In this document: positions 1 to 9,408 of the stretch, one piece after another
How the letters are laid out: the number at the start of each line of letters is the position of its first letter
Numbering within the stretch: the first letter of the stretch is position 1
Source of the DNA: Aestuariivivens insulae
GTDB taxonomy: Bacteria > Bacteroidota > Bacteroidia > Flavobacteriales > Flavobacteriaceae
Length of the DNA: 64,000 bases
Direction of reading: 5' to 3'
Assembly (NCBI RefSeq): GCF_022662195.1
Contig: NZ_JAKMCS010000002.1
Location: forward strand, 338,905-402,904
Program-made: the position numbers and the translations under genes
The notes under the pieces: model-generated
Seen by the model: the letters and a program-made list of their open reading frames with translations, nothing else
Told to the model about the DNA's origin: nothing
Databases searched by the model: none

Positions 1-24
1 AAACAAACTGTTTAGATACATAAT

Positions 25-50
25 AAAAAAGCACCTCCATAAGAGGTGCT
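25..50 (-). terminator. Rho-independent terminator of the SusCD operon
   Basis: An 8-bp perfect stem (30-37 with 43-50) encloses a 5-nt loop. On the minus strand it is followed by a run of six T residues. It lies just downstream of the last minus-strand lipoprotein gene, so it probably ends the three-gene SusC-SusD-lipoprotein transcript. Confidence 0.8.
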
Positions 51-87
51 CTTCTAAGTTTAGTTAGCTAGTTAGTTAGTTTCCAAA

Positions 88-981
88 CTAAGGGTTAGGA
101 GTTAATTCCAGAGTCCATTTAATACCAGGTAAACCACAACAAGAGCCAGAAGTATATTCTAAGTCCAAAGTAATAACGCCAGTATCTTGATCTAGACTAG
201 ACCCATGATCAATATAATCTACTAGCCCGGGGAAATCTACCGAAGGAGACAACACCGTAATTGTTCCACAGACATCGGTGAAATTAAGTCCTATTGGAAA
301 ATCTGGCCCAAAAATATCAGCCGTTCCATCACTTAAAAGGTATGTTCCAGATGAGGGCTGTGTAATGGTTACAGGTTGCGGGCTCCTAAAATTAGTTGCT
401 ATATCAAGGTTTGAAGCAATTACCGTAGAAGTATAATTGCCTTCCAACATAGTAGGGCATGACACTGGAAAATTCAACACTGAAGTATAAAGGCCAGAAT
501 TAGTAATGTTCTGATTAACATTACTTGATCCATTAGGGTTTATGATATCTAAAACCGTACCGTCCGATCGGGTAAATCTTGTTGTAACAGCTAAAGCATC
601 TCCCAATTGCACATCATTAACGCTTGTTAATTCAGAAAAAGCAGAAACAACATCATTTATAGATATTGTAAAGTTACTGGGCAATGACACATTACTAAAT
701 AAAGTGGCATTATATACGCCACCACTAGCTGTTGTATAATACCCCATAATATCGGTTGCAACAGGTTCGCCTTGAGCGACATCGGCACTAAACGACACCT
801 CAACATTAGAACCTGCATTGATTTTTGTTAAATCAAATAGTACCGCAGAATCGTTTCCTAATTGCATATTGGGAACAATACCATCTTCCAAAATGCGCAC
901 AGAAGTGCCTCCATCATCATCACAAGAAATACTAAAAATTGTAATCGTTAGTATTAAAAATAAATATTTAAAATTTTTCAT
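88..981 (-). CDS. SusCD-associated surface lipoprotein of unknown function
   Basis: This 297-residue protein starts with a lipoprotein signal peptide ending in a lipobox (SISC, Cys20). The cysteine is followed by an acidic stretch, DDDGG, resembling the Bacteroidota lipoprotein surface-export signal. The remainder is rich in Thr, Ser, Asn and Gly, as expected for beta-sandwich folds. Four Cys lie in the C-terminal half, including an SCC pair. It is the third gene of a SusC-SusD operon, 14 bp after the SusD gene. Such position-three lipoproteins are often extra glycan- or ligand-binding proteins (SusE/F-like in role), but I recognise no specific domain. Lipidation is clear; function is inferred only from position. 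Confidence 0.75.
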   Translation of the reverse strand: MKNFKYLFLILTITIFSISCDDDGGTSVRILEDGIVPNMQLGNDSAVLFDLTKINAGSNVEVSFSADVAQGEPVATDIMGYYTTASGGVYNATLFSNVSLPSNFTISINDVVSAFSELTSVNDVQLGDALAVTTRFTRSDGTVLDIINPNGSSNVNQNITNSGLYTSVLNFPVSCPTMLEGNYTSTVIASNLDIATNFRSPQPVTITQPSSGTYLLSDGTADIFGPDFPIGLNFTDVCGTITVLSPSVDFPGLVDYIDHGSSLDQDTGVITLDLEYTSGSCCGLPGIKWTLELTPNP

Positions 982-995
982 GACTTTCTCTTTTT

Positions 996-2696
996 TTAAT
1001 TATCCCAAAATATTTTATATGCTGTTGGATCCTTTTGACTCGGTGCATTGCTGTTGTTATTTATCTCATCGGAAGGCCAATGAAGTGATAACTGGAATCC
1101 ATTTCCTAAAGTGGTTTGCGAGTCATTTATTGGAAAACCATCGCCATTATCTAATTGGTATTCGGGTGAAGGCCCATTCGGATTGGCCAAAACGGGATAT
1201 CCTGTTCTTCTATAATCGGTATACGAATCTAAAGGATCACCAAATGAAGCTACCCATTTTTGGGTCATAATAATTTCTAATTGCTTGTCGGCATTAGCGG
1301 CATCAAATTCAGAAATAACATTATCTATAAAATCGGTAGTAGCGGCAGTCCCTGCCAATGTAGGAACTGTTTGGGTTGTACCAGAATTAGCTACAACTTC
1401 ATCTACTTTTTCAAAACTGGCAACCATGGCCTCTCTTAGTTTGGCACTGGCATCACCAGACATTAACCCCACTTGAATAAGTTCGGCTTGAATATATAAA
1501 TATTCATAGTAGGTTAAAATACGTTTTGGAGCCACTCCCGTTCCATTAGTCGCATTACTTCTCGCAAACCCTAAACCGTCATCATACCTACCTCCACAAG
1601 GATATATCCCAGGAAAAGTAGCATCATTCTGTACAGCATGGTCCCTATCGGGTCCTATACTTCCAAACCTAATCGTAAAAAATCCTGTAGACGCATCCCA
1701 ATAATCTGCATTAGGATCACCAGTGGTAGTATCTCCTTGGTCCCTTGGGAATTGTCCTGGAGCTAATTGATTGGCCCAATAATAAGGGATTCTTGGGTCT
1801 GGGTTACCAGTATGGATATTAGGATTCCATCCTTTTAAAATTTCATAGAACCAAGGACTTACGTAATGGTCGACTTGCGCTTGAACATAAGAGCTTTGAA
1901 ACAATTGGTTTCTTTCATCTGTAGGCGTAATATTGGCCGTATGGGTAAACTGAAAATCATCGGCAGACGATGTAAAGAAATTATCTTCAGCAACCAATGC
2001 ACTTAAATCGGATGCATTAAACATGGACGATAACCTGATCTGGTTATATAATTTTAATTTCAGCGTGTTTATAAACTTAATCCACCTTGAAGTACTTCCC
2101 CCATAGAATAAATCGTCCGTAGACGGAAAGACACTTCCTTCTCCACTATTTATATTGGTCTTGGCTTCATCCAACAATGCAAATACCGCTTGATAAATAG
2201 CTTCTTGATTATCAAACACAGGAGCAATAATACCCCCTTTTAACTGTGTAGCTTCTGAAAATGGAACATCGCCCCATAAATCCACAGCTACAGATCCTAA
2301 ATAAGCTTTAAGTGCTTGGCCAATGCCCAAATAAACTTTGTCGCCACTTTCAGTTGCTTGATCAATTAGGGTTTGTATATCTGTTAAAACTAGATAAACA
2401 TTATTCCAATCATTCCTTGTTGTTACATTATCTGCCTGTGCACCATATTGATCTTGCTCACTTCTGGACACCAATTGGTGTACATATACAGATAGTATTT
2501 CTGCTGTAAAGTTATTTGCGTCCCCTATTTGACCTACCGTTACTTGAATGTTTGGCAATATTAAATTTAAAGCAACTGTGGTCGGGTTATCTTTATCTGT
2601 GTCTACATCTAAAAATTCATCACATGATACTGTTACAAAAGCAATACACAGCAAAATGTAATATTTAAAGACTTTATTATATGCTATATTTTTCAT
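996..2696 (-). CDS. SusD/RagB-family nutrient-binding lipoprotein
   Basis: This 566-residue lipoprotein has a lipobox ending at Cys25, followed by DEFLDVDTDKDNPT, the typical start of mature SusD-like proteins. It has TPR-like helical content, and the pattern most resembles the SusD-like_2 branch, with conserved stretches such as ALKAYLGSVAVDLWGDVPF and the C-terminal QKWVASFGDPLDSYTDYRRTGYP. SusD proteins lie on the cell surface as a lid on the SusC pore and capture substrate. The gene starts 11 bp after the SusC stop, so the two are co-transcribed. No glycoside hydrolase, peptidase or sulfatase is nearby, so the substrate cannot be assigned. Confidence 0.92.
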   Translation of the reverse strand: MKNIAYNKVFKYYILLCIAFVTVSCDEFLDVDTDKDNPTTVALNLILPNIQVTVGQIGDANNFTAEILSVYVHQLVSRSEQDQYGAQADNVTTRNDWNNVYLVLTDIQTLIDQATESGDKVYLGIGQALKAYLGSVAVDLWGDVPFSEATQLKGGIIAPVFDNQEAIYQAVFALLDEAKTNINSGEGSVFPSTDDLFYGGSTSRWIKFINTLKLKLYNQIRLSSMFNASDLSALVAEDNFFTSSADDFQFTHTANITPTDERNQLFQSSYVQAQVDHYVSPWFYEILKGWNPNIHTGNPDPRIPYYWANQLAPGQFPRDQGDTTTGDPNADYWDASTGFFTIRFGSIGPDRDHAVQNDATFPGIYPCGGRYDDGLGFARSNATNGTGVAPKRILTYYEYLYIQAELIQVGLMSGDASAKLREAMVASFEKVDEVVANSGTTQTVPTLAGTAATTDFIDNVISEFDAANADKQLEIIMTQKWVASFGDPLDSYTDYRRTGYPVLANPNGPSPEYQLDNGDGFPINDSQTTLGNGFQLSLHWPSDEINNNSNAPSQKDPTAYKIFWDN

Positions 2697-2707
2697 CGTT
2701 ATTTTTA

Positions 2708-5700
2708 TTAAAAAGTTACATTAATTTTAAAGCCATATCTCGTTGCTGTTGGCGGTGAAGCTATTTCTACGCCTTGTAACCTTGATGTTCCATGTGAAGT
2801 TACCTCAGGATCAAAATTTGTATATTTTGGCACATTTGGTGCGAAATACCATAAATTGTTTGCTATAGCGCTAAAGGAAACTTTTCCAAAAGGGGTTTTC
2901 TTTAACCAATTAGAAGGGACTTGATAAGATAAGCTTAGCTCTCTTAACCTATAAACAGTACCGTCGTATACACTAGCTTCATCTACTGCATTTTGCCCAA
3001 AAGTTCCACTAGGTCCACCGGAAGTAAAGTATAAGGCATTTATGTCGAGCTGTGTGGTATTAGGAATTGGGTTGCCACTACCGTCTAAAAGTAAATTTCC
3101 TTGAGAATCTCCATAAAAGCCCGGTATTATAACCGTTCGCTCTCTATCCTCGGTGTCTTTGGTCACGCCTCTACCTAATAATGACTGGATACTTGTTGAA
3201 TGAATATCGCCTCCTTCCCTCCAATCAATTTGAGCACTAAGCGTTAGGTTTTTATAAGTAATGGTATTAATAAAGCTCATCTTGAAATCGGGGTTTGGAT
3301 CTCCAATAATCCCATTTGCTGTAGTCCCTAAAACCTCATTATCGGCAGAATTAAATACAAAACCTGTGGCTGGGTCTATAATAAAGTTTCCATCGGGATC
3401 CCTTGCGAACTTTGAACCATAGAACACGCCAAAAGGCTGCCCTGCAATAACGTGGGGCACTTGGTTCCCATTTCCTTCAAATTGTATCCTATCCAAGCCT
3501 TCAACAAGTTCTGTAACAACATTATCATTTTTTGTAAACGTTGTAAATAGAGACCATTTAAAATCTTCTGTTTGAATTGGCACCAATGTTAATCCAATTT
3601 CCACCCCCTTATTCTGCATTTCTCCAATATTGGTATTAAATGATGTAAAACCACTTGAAGAGGGCACGGTTACAGGGGAAATCAAATCGGTTGTAATTTT
3701 TTTGTACCAACTAAAATCCACCACTATTCGTCTCTTGAAAAATTCCAGATCTGTACCTATCTCAAATTCTTTGGTAAACTCTGGTGTAATTTCCTGGTCC
3801 CCCAACCCTACTCTATTACCTACTACCGGTATGCTATTAAATGGGTTTCCTGTAGCAAAGGTTGTATTTAAAAACTCTGCGGGAGCCGACCTACCTGCTT
3901 CGGCATAACCAGCTCTTAACTTAGCAAATGTTAAAACATCACTCTCTATATTAAAAGCATCGGTAACAATTAAAGAGGTACTAACCGACGGATAAAAATA
4001 GGATCGATTATCTCTTGGCAAAGTAGACGACCAGTCGTTTCTTCCAGTAGCGTTTAGAAATAAAAAGTCTTTATAGGACAACCCTATTTCTCCAAAAGCT
4101 CCAAAAGTTCTTTCCCTGCTACTTCTATCAAAATTAATCGCTTGGGTTACCGTGTTGGTTATAGATCTTATCCCAGGCGATATAAAAGTACTCCCGGTCA
4201 ATGCAAAATTTTCTGCAGTATTTTGCAATACATTTGCCCCTACAACGCCGGTCAATCCTATATTATCTGTTAAAGAATAATCGAAGTTGATTAAAAAAGT
4301 CGATTCGATATCCTCATTGGTAAAATCAATATTTACAATAGACCCTCCATCTGCCAAAGACGCTCTAGATTGAGGGTCTCTTATTTGCCTTCTATTTAAA
4401 ATATACTTATTAAATCCAAGCCTTAAGGAAGTAGATATATTATCATTAATAGGAAAACTAAGGTTTATATTACCTACAGTTCTATTGGTCTTTGTTATTA
4501 TTTGATCGTGCTCCCAGGACCAAAGCGGATGATCCCATCCATTATTTGGGGTAACCGAAGCACCATTGGCATCTTCATAGGGCAGGCTTAAATCCCAAGA
4601 TCTCCCTAACCACAAAGCTCTTGCGAACGATGACGCCGAACCCCCAAATTGATTTTCACCATAAAAACCACCTACTTGGTCTGTATTTGAAAAGCTAAGA
4701 GATGCACCAATGGTTAATCCATTTTGTAATTTAAAATTACCTCCTGATGAAAGCGATGTTCTATCGTAGGTATTAAAAGGAATATAACCTTCTTGCTGTA
4801 AATCGGAAACCGTTACACTAAAGCTTCCATTTTCACCACCATAAGCCATATTAACAGAATTATCTAAAACCACGCCTGTCTTAAACAAACTTTTAACATT
4901 ATCTGGTTGAGGCTCCCATGGTACTGTTGGCCCAAACAACTCTGGAAAGGCATTCAACAAGTTTGGCCACGTTGGTATTGTAGCTAAAGCATCAAATCTA
5001 GGCCCCCATGAACCATTCGCATTAACATAATTAAAGTTTGTTCCAGGCCCATAAGTATTTTGATATTCAGGTAAATTTGCAATCGTTTCTAAATAGGTTC
5101 CACTACTAACATTAACGCTTAGTTTTTTATTAGTATTAGAAGCTGCCGAACCCGATTTAGTAGTAATTACAATAACACCATTTGCTGCCCTAGACCCATA
5201 CAAAGCTGAGGCCGCCACACTTTTCAATACGTTAACCGATGCAATATCATTTGGATCCAAACTAGAAAGCCCGGTTTCGTAACTTCCCCCTCCTAATGTC
5301 TGATTAGAAAAATTTAGATTTGTATTATCACCTGCCTGTGTATTATCATAGGCAATACCATCAACTATAATTAAAGGTTGTGTAGAAGAACCTATTGTCG
5401 TTTGCCCCCTAATATTTATTAAATTGGCAGCACCTGCAACACCTGTAGAAAAGTTTACATTAACACCGGCCACCTTACCTGATAAAGAACGGATTAAATC
5501 TGGCTCTGAGTTTTCTGTGATTTCCCCAGAATCGACTTTGCTTACTGCGTAACCTAAATTCCTGGGATTTCTTTTAATTCCAAAAGCGGTCACCACTACT
5601 TCTTCCAGAACAGCGGTGTCTTCACTCATAGCAACATTAATAGTATTGGATGCCCCAACCGTAATTTCTTGGGCGACATATCCAATAAAACTAAACACAA

Positions 5701-5911
5701 GTACATCACCTTGACCGGCCCTAATTGAATATTTACCATCAAAATCGGTTGAAGTACCAGAAGATGTTCCTTTTATTAAGACCGTAGCTCCAGGTAGAGG
5801 TAAACCAGAAGCATCAGATACTGAACCTGAAATTGTCTTTTCTTGTGCAATAGCATAGTGCACAGCTAACGCTAGGAATAACGTTAGAATTCCTCTAAGA
5901 TTTGTTTTCAT
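2708..5911 (-). CDS. SusC/RagA-family TonB-linked outer-membrane transporter
   Basis: This is a 1067-residue TonB-dependent receptor of usual SusC length. In order it shows a signal peptide (to about residue 22), a carboxypeptidase-regulatory-like beta domain (about 24-105, GSVSDASGLPLPGATVLIKG), a TonB-box-like EEVVVTAFG at about 103-111, a plug domain (about 115-250, including SVNVLKSVAASALYGSRAA) and a 22-strand barrel to the C-terminal residue Phe. No N-terminal STN domain is seen, so direct anti-sigma signalling through this receptor is unlikely. It is first in the operon and divergent from a LytTR two-component system across a 510-bp gap. Energy from TonB/ExbBD would drive import into the periplasm. 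Confidence 0.95.
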   Translation of the reverse strand: MKTNLRGILTLFLALAVHYAIAQEKTISGSVSDASGLPLPGATVLIKGTSSGTSTDFDGKYSIRAGQGDVLVFSFIGYVAQEITVGASNTINVAMSEDTAVLEEVVVTAFGIKRNPRNLGYAVSKVDSGEITENSEPDLIRSLSGKVAGVNVNFSTGVAGAANLINIRGQTTIGSSTQPLIIVDGIAYDNTQAGDNTNLNFSNQTLGGGSYETGLSSLDPNDIASVNVLKSVAASALYGSRAANGVIVITTKSGSAASNTNKKLSVNVSSGTYLETIANLPEYQNTYGPGTNFNYVNANGSWGPRFDALATIPTWPNLLNAFPELFGPTVPWEPQPDNVKSLFKTGVVLDNSVNMAYGGENGSFSVTVSDLQQEGYIPFNTYDRTSLSSGGNFKLQNGLTIGASLSFSNTDQVGGFYGENQFGGSASSFARALWLGRSWDLSLPYEDANGASVTPNNGWDHPLWSWEHDQIITKTNRTVGNINLSFPINDNISTSLRLGFNKYILNRRQIRDPQSRASLADGGSIVNIDFTNEDIESTFLINFDYSLTDNIGLTGVVGANVLQNTAENFALTGSTFISPGIRSITNTVTQAINFDRSSRERTFGAFGEIGLSYKDFLFLNATGRNDWSSTLPRDNRSYFYPSVSTSLIVTDAFNIESDVLTFAKLRAGYAEAGRSAPAEFLNTTFATGNPFNSIPVVGNRVGLGDQEITPEFTKEFEIGTDLEFFKRRIVVDFSWYKKITTDLISPVTVPSSSGFTSFNTNIGEMQNKGVEIGLTLVPIQTEDFKWSLFTTFTKNDNVVTELVEGLDRIQFEGNGNQVPHVIAGQPFGVFYGSKFARDPDGNFIIDPATGFVFNSADNEVLGTTANGIIGDPNPDFKMSFINTITYKNLTLSAQIDWREGGDIHSTSIQSLLGRGVTKDTEDRERTVIIPGFYGDSQGNLLLDGSGNPIPNTTQLDINALYFTSGGPSGTFGQNAVDEASVYDGTVYRLRELSLSYQVPSNWLKKTPFGKVSFSAIANNLWYFAPNVPKYTNFDPEVTSHGTSRLQGVEIASPPTATRYGFKINVTF

Positions 5912-6421
5912 AATTTATTATTTGAGTTAGTCTAAGCAGATTGTAAAAAGGCAGGTAGTAAAGTTTTTTTTAAAGGACTAATTCAAAAAAATACATAAAA
6001 ACCAAAGTTTAGCGAAACCTTAGCATAATTAAGTAAAGCTCTAGACCACCTTACCTTTTACAATTGCACTAGTAAAGGAAATAGTTTAATTGTACACTTT
6101 ACAATAATATGATTTGAGCTATACTTAAAATGAGGCGGATTAATACTTTTTAGCTATGATTTTTTTTACAACTTGAACGTTTTAAAGCGGTTTTTAACAA
6201 CACAAACACAACCTATTGAATACCAATTAATTGCATGCATGTTATTATTTTTGTAATTTACACTGTTCAATTATTATCAATTGATGTTAACACCCTTATT
6301 TTTGAAGTTTATAGGCACAAAACTGATTTGAAAAAGCTATTTGTTGATGTGAACACTCATTGCCCATTCCTATTAATTCATTTTTTTATACTAGTTTAGA
6401 ATTTTAAATGCGTACCTCCTT
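5912..6421. promoter_or_regulatory. Divergent regulatory region between SusC and the LytTR system
   Basis: This 510-bp gap contains no gene. It holds the start regions of the minus-strand SusC operon and of the plus-strand response regulator. Two minus-7-like boxes of the TAnnTTTG type point right (6246-6253 and 6297-6304), although neither has a well-spaced minus-33 TTG. A near-perfect 13-bp direct repeat (6281-6293 and 6344-6356) lies in the half next to the regulator. No convincing promoter was found for the SusC side; CAAAGTTTA at 6003-6011 is only a near match. Confidence 0.5.
6281..6356. repeat. Direct repeat pair, candidate operator
   Basis: TTGATGTTAACAC (6281-6293) and TTGATGTGAACAC (6344-6356) match at 12 of 13 positions. 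They are spaced 63 bp start to start, close to six helical turns. The core TGTTAACA is itself palindromic. The pair brackets the minus-7-like box at 6297-6304. A role as a regulator-binding site is inference. Confidence 0.45.
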
Positions 6422-7204
6422 ATGGCTAATACAATTAAGGCAATAATAATAGATGATGAATTTTTAGCAAGAAAGAGGGTCTTTAATTTACTTAATGAAG
6501 TTAAGGAAATTGATGTTGTAGACGAATGTAGTTCTGGCAAAGAGGCCATTTCTAAAATAAATACGACTAAGCCCGACTTGGTATTCCTAGATATTAAACT
6601 AACCGATATGACCGGCTTTGACATTCTTAAGGAGATTGACCAAAATAACATGCCTCTGGTAATTTTTATCACTGCTTTTGATGAATTTGCTTTAAAAGCA
6701 TTCGATTTTTTTGCTTTCGATTATTTATTAAAGCCATTTAAAGACGAACGCTTTTTTCAGTCTACCAACAGAGTTATTGATCTTTTTTATTCCAATAAAT
6801 CGCAAGGTTTGAATAATAAAATAACCGACTTACTAAAATATATTGAAAACCCCAATCAAGGATTTTCTGAAGTCAAACAAACCAAATTGGCCATAAAAGC
6901 CAATGGTAAAATTTCATTTATTAATAAAGAGGACATTAAATATATTTTGGCATCGGGCTATTATGCAGAAATCTTTACCGAACAAAAAAAGCATGTCTTA
7001 CGTGAGTCTTTAAACTCATTACTAGAGCAACTCAAATCATTTAAATTTCAGCGTATTCATAGATCGACCATTATCAATATCTCATTAATTAAGGAAGTGC
7101 TTTATTCCAATTATGGAGAAATTGATGTAAAAATGCAAGATGAAAAACTGTTTAGAATTAGTAAAACTTACAAAAAGGAATTTCAAAAAAAGATGGGGAT
7201 TTAA
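6422..7204 (+). CDS. LytTR-family response regulator
   Basis: This 260-residue protein has an N-terminal receiver domain (about 5-120) with the acidic pair Asp11/Asp12, phospho-acceptor Asp57 (PDLVFLDIKL), Thr84 and Lys104 (LLKPF). A C-terminal LytTR DNA-binding domain (about 150-258) includes FQRIHRSTIINISLIKEV. It would bind DNA as a dimer after phosphorylation by the kinase encoded 6 bp downstream. Its gene is divergent from the SusC operon, which makes that operon a candidate target, although LytTR regulators often control their own promoter too. Confidence 0.93.
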   Translation: MANTIKAIIIDDEFLARKRVFNLLNEVKEIDVVDECSSGKEAISKINTTKPDLVFLDIKLTDMTGFDILKEIDQNNMPLVIFITAFDEFALKAFDFFAFDYLLKPFKDERFFQSTNRVIDLFYSNKSQGLNNKITDLLKYIENPNQGFSEVKQTKLAIKANGKISFINKEDIKYILASGYYAEIFTEQKKHVLRESLNSLLEQLKSFKFQRIHRSTIINISLIKEVLYSNYGEIDVKMQDEKLFRISKTYKKEFQKKMGI

Positions 7205-7210
7205 TTTTAA

Positions 7211-8329
7211 ATGATGAAAAACCTAAAAAAGCATATAGACTTTAAACTTTTAGGCATCTTGTCTTTTGCCTACGCTGTTTTTGTAATAATATACTCCTGT
7301 AAAAATGCATACCTTAGAATGCATTATAATAGAAAAACGAACTGGGGAGAATTTATTTTTGGAAATATTTTAGATTGGTTCCTTATAACAATCTTCATGG
7401 TATTCATTGCCATTACTACAAAGTACTTAATTGTAAAGAAAACCAAGTTTGCCTACATAATTGCCTTCCATTTATTTTTTTCATTTTTTATTGGCGCTTT
7501 TACTGTTGGCATTTCATGGGGCATTGAACTATTGAGCAATCCCGAAATGGAATTTAAAAGTGGTTTAAGTGGGGTGATAAGGGGCTATATTGGACTAATA
7601 GATTTACATTTTCTAATTTACCTCTCTTTGGTGACCATTATTTATATGTATTATTACTTTAAAAAAACACAAGAAAGTAAACTGCAAACCATAAAATTGC
7701 AGGATCAACTATCCCAAGCGCATTTAAAATTTCTGCAAAGCCAAATGCACCCACATTTTTTGTTCAATACGCTTAATGGCATCCATTCTTTAATAGATAT
7801 AAATGTTGAAAAATCTAAAGCCATAATTGTCGACTTGAGCGATCTCTTAAGAAATGTTTTAGACAAAAAAGATCAAAACCTAATAGAACTTCAGGATGAA
7901 TTGGACATCCTTAAAAAATACATCCATATTAAAAAGACCCGTTTTTCTGATCAACTAACTTTTAATTTAGAGGTTGAAGAAGGCCTAGAAAATGTACTGG
8001 TACCAAATATGATTTTACAGCCCATTATAGAAAATTCAACCAAACATGGTTTTAGCGATACACATAAAACCATAGCTGTTTCCATTTCAATTAAAAAACA
8101 TAAAGACCGTGTTAAAGTTAATATTGAAAATACAGGCAGGCCAATTAATAAACCCCAATCTTCTTTATTAAAAAACGGCAATGGACTTAGTAATATTAAC
8201 GAAAGACTTAAAACATTATATAAAACCGATTATAATCTCAAAATCTATAATCGCAACAATAAAGTGATCACAGAAATTATTTTCCCTTTACAATTTTCAA
8301 TTTCTGAAATAGCCGAAGGCCATCTGTAA
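7211..8329 (+). CDS. LytS/YehU-type sensor histidine kinase
   Basis: This 372-residue membrane kinase has about four transmembrane segments in residues 10-150 and a short coiled linker. A His_kinase domain (PF06580 type) follows with QSQMHPHFLFNTLNGI, His182 being the likely phospho-acceptor in PHFLFN. The ATP-binding domain contains the N-box region MILQPIIENSTKHGF and the glycine-rich NGNGLSNINERL. No extracytoplasmic sensor domain is evident, so sensing is probably by the membrane part. It is co-transcribed with the LytTR regulator upstream (6-bp gap), forming a two-component pair. Confidence 0.92.
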   Translation: MMKNLKKHIDFKLLGILSFAYAVFVIIYSCKNAYLRMHYNRKTNWGEFIFGNILDWFLITIFMVFIAITTKYLIVKKTKFAYIIAFHLFFSFFIGAFTVGISWGIELLSNPEMEFKSGLSGVIRGYIGLIDLHFLIYLSLVTIIYMYYYFKKTQESKLQTIKLQDQLSQAHLKFLQSQMHPHFLFNTLNGIHSLIDINVEKSKAIIVDLSDLLRNVLDKKDQNLIELQDELDILKKYIHIKKTRFSDQLTFNLEVEEGLENVLVPNMILQPIIENSTKHGFSDTHKTIAVSISIKKHKDRVKVNIENTGRPINKPQSSLLKNGNGLSNINERLKTLYKTDYNLKIYNRNNKVITEIIFPLQFSISEIAEGHL

Positions 8330-8340
8330 TTACAACAAAT

Positions 8341-8366
8341 AAAAAGGGGCCTTACAGCCCCTTTAA
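8341..8366. terminator. Bidirectional terminator between the kinase gene and galE
   Basis: An 8-bp stem (8343-8350 with 8357-8364) encloses a 6-nt loop with an A tract on the left and T residues on the right. It lies between convergent genes, so it can serve both directions. Confidence 0.8.
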
Positions 8367-8388
8367 TCATTTATTTATAAAGTCTTAA

Positions 8389-9408
8389 TTAACCTCTAAT
8401 CTTTTGCTCCCACTTCCAAGCAGAACGTAAAGCATCGTCTAAGGTTAATTTAGTTTTCCAACCTAATTCTTCATTTGCTTTAGTTGTGTCTGCATAGGCC
8501 GAAATAATATCGCCTTCTCTTCTCCCTACAATCTTATAGTTTAATTTTTTACCAGAAACACGCTCAAAAGCCTGGACAACTTCCAATACCGAACTTCCTT
8601 TACCTGTTCCTAAGTTAAAGGTTTCATAATTGGCTTTATTTTTATTCCCTAATAAACGTTTAAGCGCTACAACATGGGCTTTTGCCAAATCGACTACATG
8701 AATATAATCTCTTATACAGGTTCCGTCAGGCGTTGGATAATCATCACCAAAAACTGATAATTGTTCGCGTAACCCAATTCCTGTTTGCGTTATAAAAGGC
8801 ACTAAGTTTTGAGGTACACCTATTGGCAATTCTCCAATATTGGCAGATTCGTGCGCACCAACTGGATTGAAATAACGTAAAGCTATTGCTTTTATACTTG
8901 GGGTTACCTTACAGGTGTCGCTAATAATTTCCTCGCCTATTTGCTTGGTGTTACCATAAGGTGACTCCGCTTGCTTAACTGGAGCACTTTCCGTTATTGG
9001 CAATTCATCTGCCTGTCCATAAACAGTGCAAGACGAACTGAAAATAAATGAAGCTTCAGGTAATTTTTTTAGTTCTTTTAATAAATAAACTAAGGTGCCT
9101 ATATTGTTTTCGTAATACAACAATGGTTTTTCCACACTTTCACCTACAGCCTTGCTTGCTGCAAAATGAATAACGCCTTTAACATCATTATGCTTTTCAA
9201 AAAAGGCTTCAACACCTGCTTTGTCCTTTAAGTCTAATTTTTCAAAAATAGGTTTCTTGCCCGTTATTGAAGTTATACCATCCAAAACATTAATTGAAGA
9301 GTTTGACAAGTCATCAATAATAACAACGTCGTACCCTTCATTTTGTAATTCTACTACCGTATGCGACCCAATAAATCCTAATCCGCCAGTTACTAATATC
9401 TTATCCAT
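8389..9408 (-). CDS. galE: UDP-glucose 4-epimerase
   Basis: This 339-residue extended short-chain dehydrogenase interconverts UDP-glucose and UDP-galactose with bound NAD. It shows the Rossmann motif GGLGFIG (residues 8-14), Ser124-126 and the catalytic pair Tyr151/Lys155 in SPYGNTK, and ends with the typical GWKTKLTLDDALRSAWKWEQ. Length is normal. Its start overlaps the end of the upstream aminotransferase gene by 8 bp, so the two are translationally coupled. This suggests it supplies sugar nucleotides for surface polysaccharide as well as galactose metabolism. Confidence 0.95.
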   Translation of the reverse strand: MDKILVTGGLGFIGSHTVVELQNEGYDVVIIDDLSNSSINVLDGITSITGKKPIFEKLDLKDKAGVEAFFEKHNDVKGVIHFAASKAVGESVEKPLLYYENNIGTLVYLLKELKKLPEASFIFSSSCTVYGQADELPITESAPVKQAESPYGNTKQIGEEIISDTCKVTPSIKAIALRYFNPVGAHESANIGELPIGVPQNLVPFITQTGIGLREQLSVFGDDYPTPDGTCIRDYIHVVDLAKAHVVALKRLLGNKNKANYETFNLGTGKGSSVLEVVQAFERVSGKKLNYKIVGRREGDIISAYADTTKANEELGWKTKLTLDDALRSAWKWEQKIRG

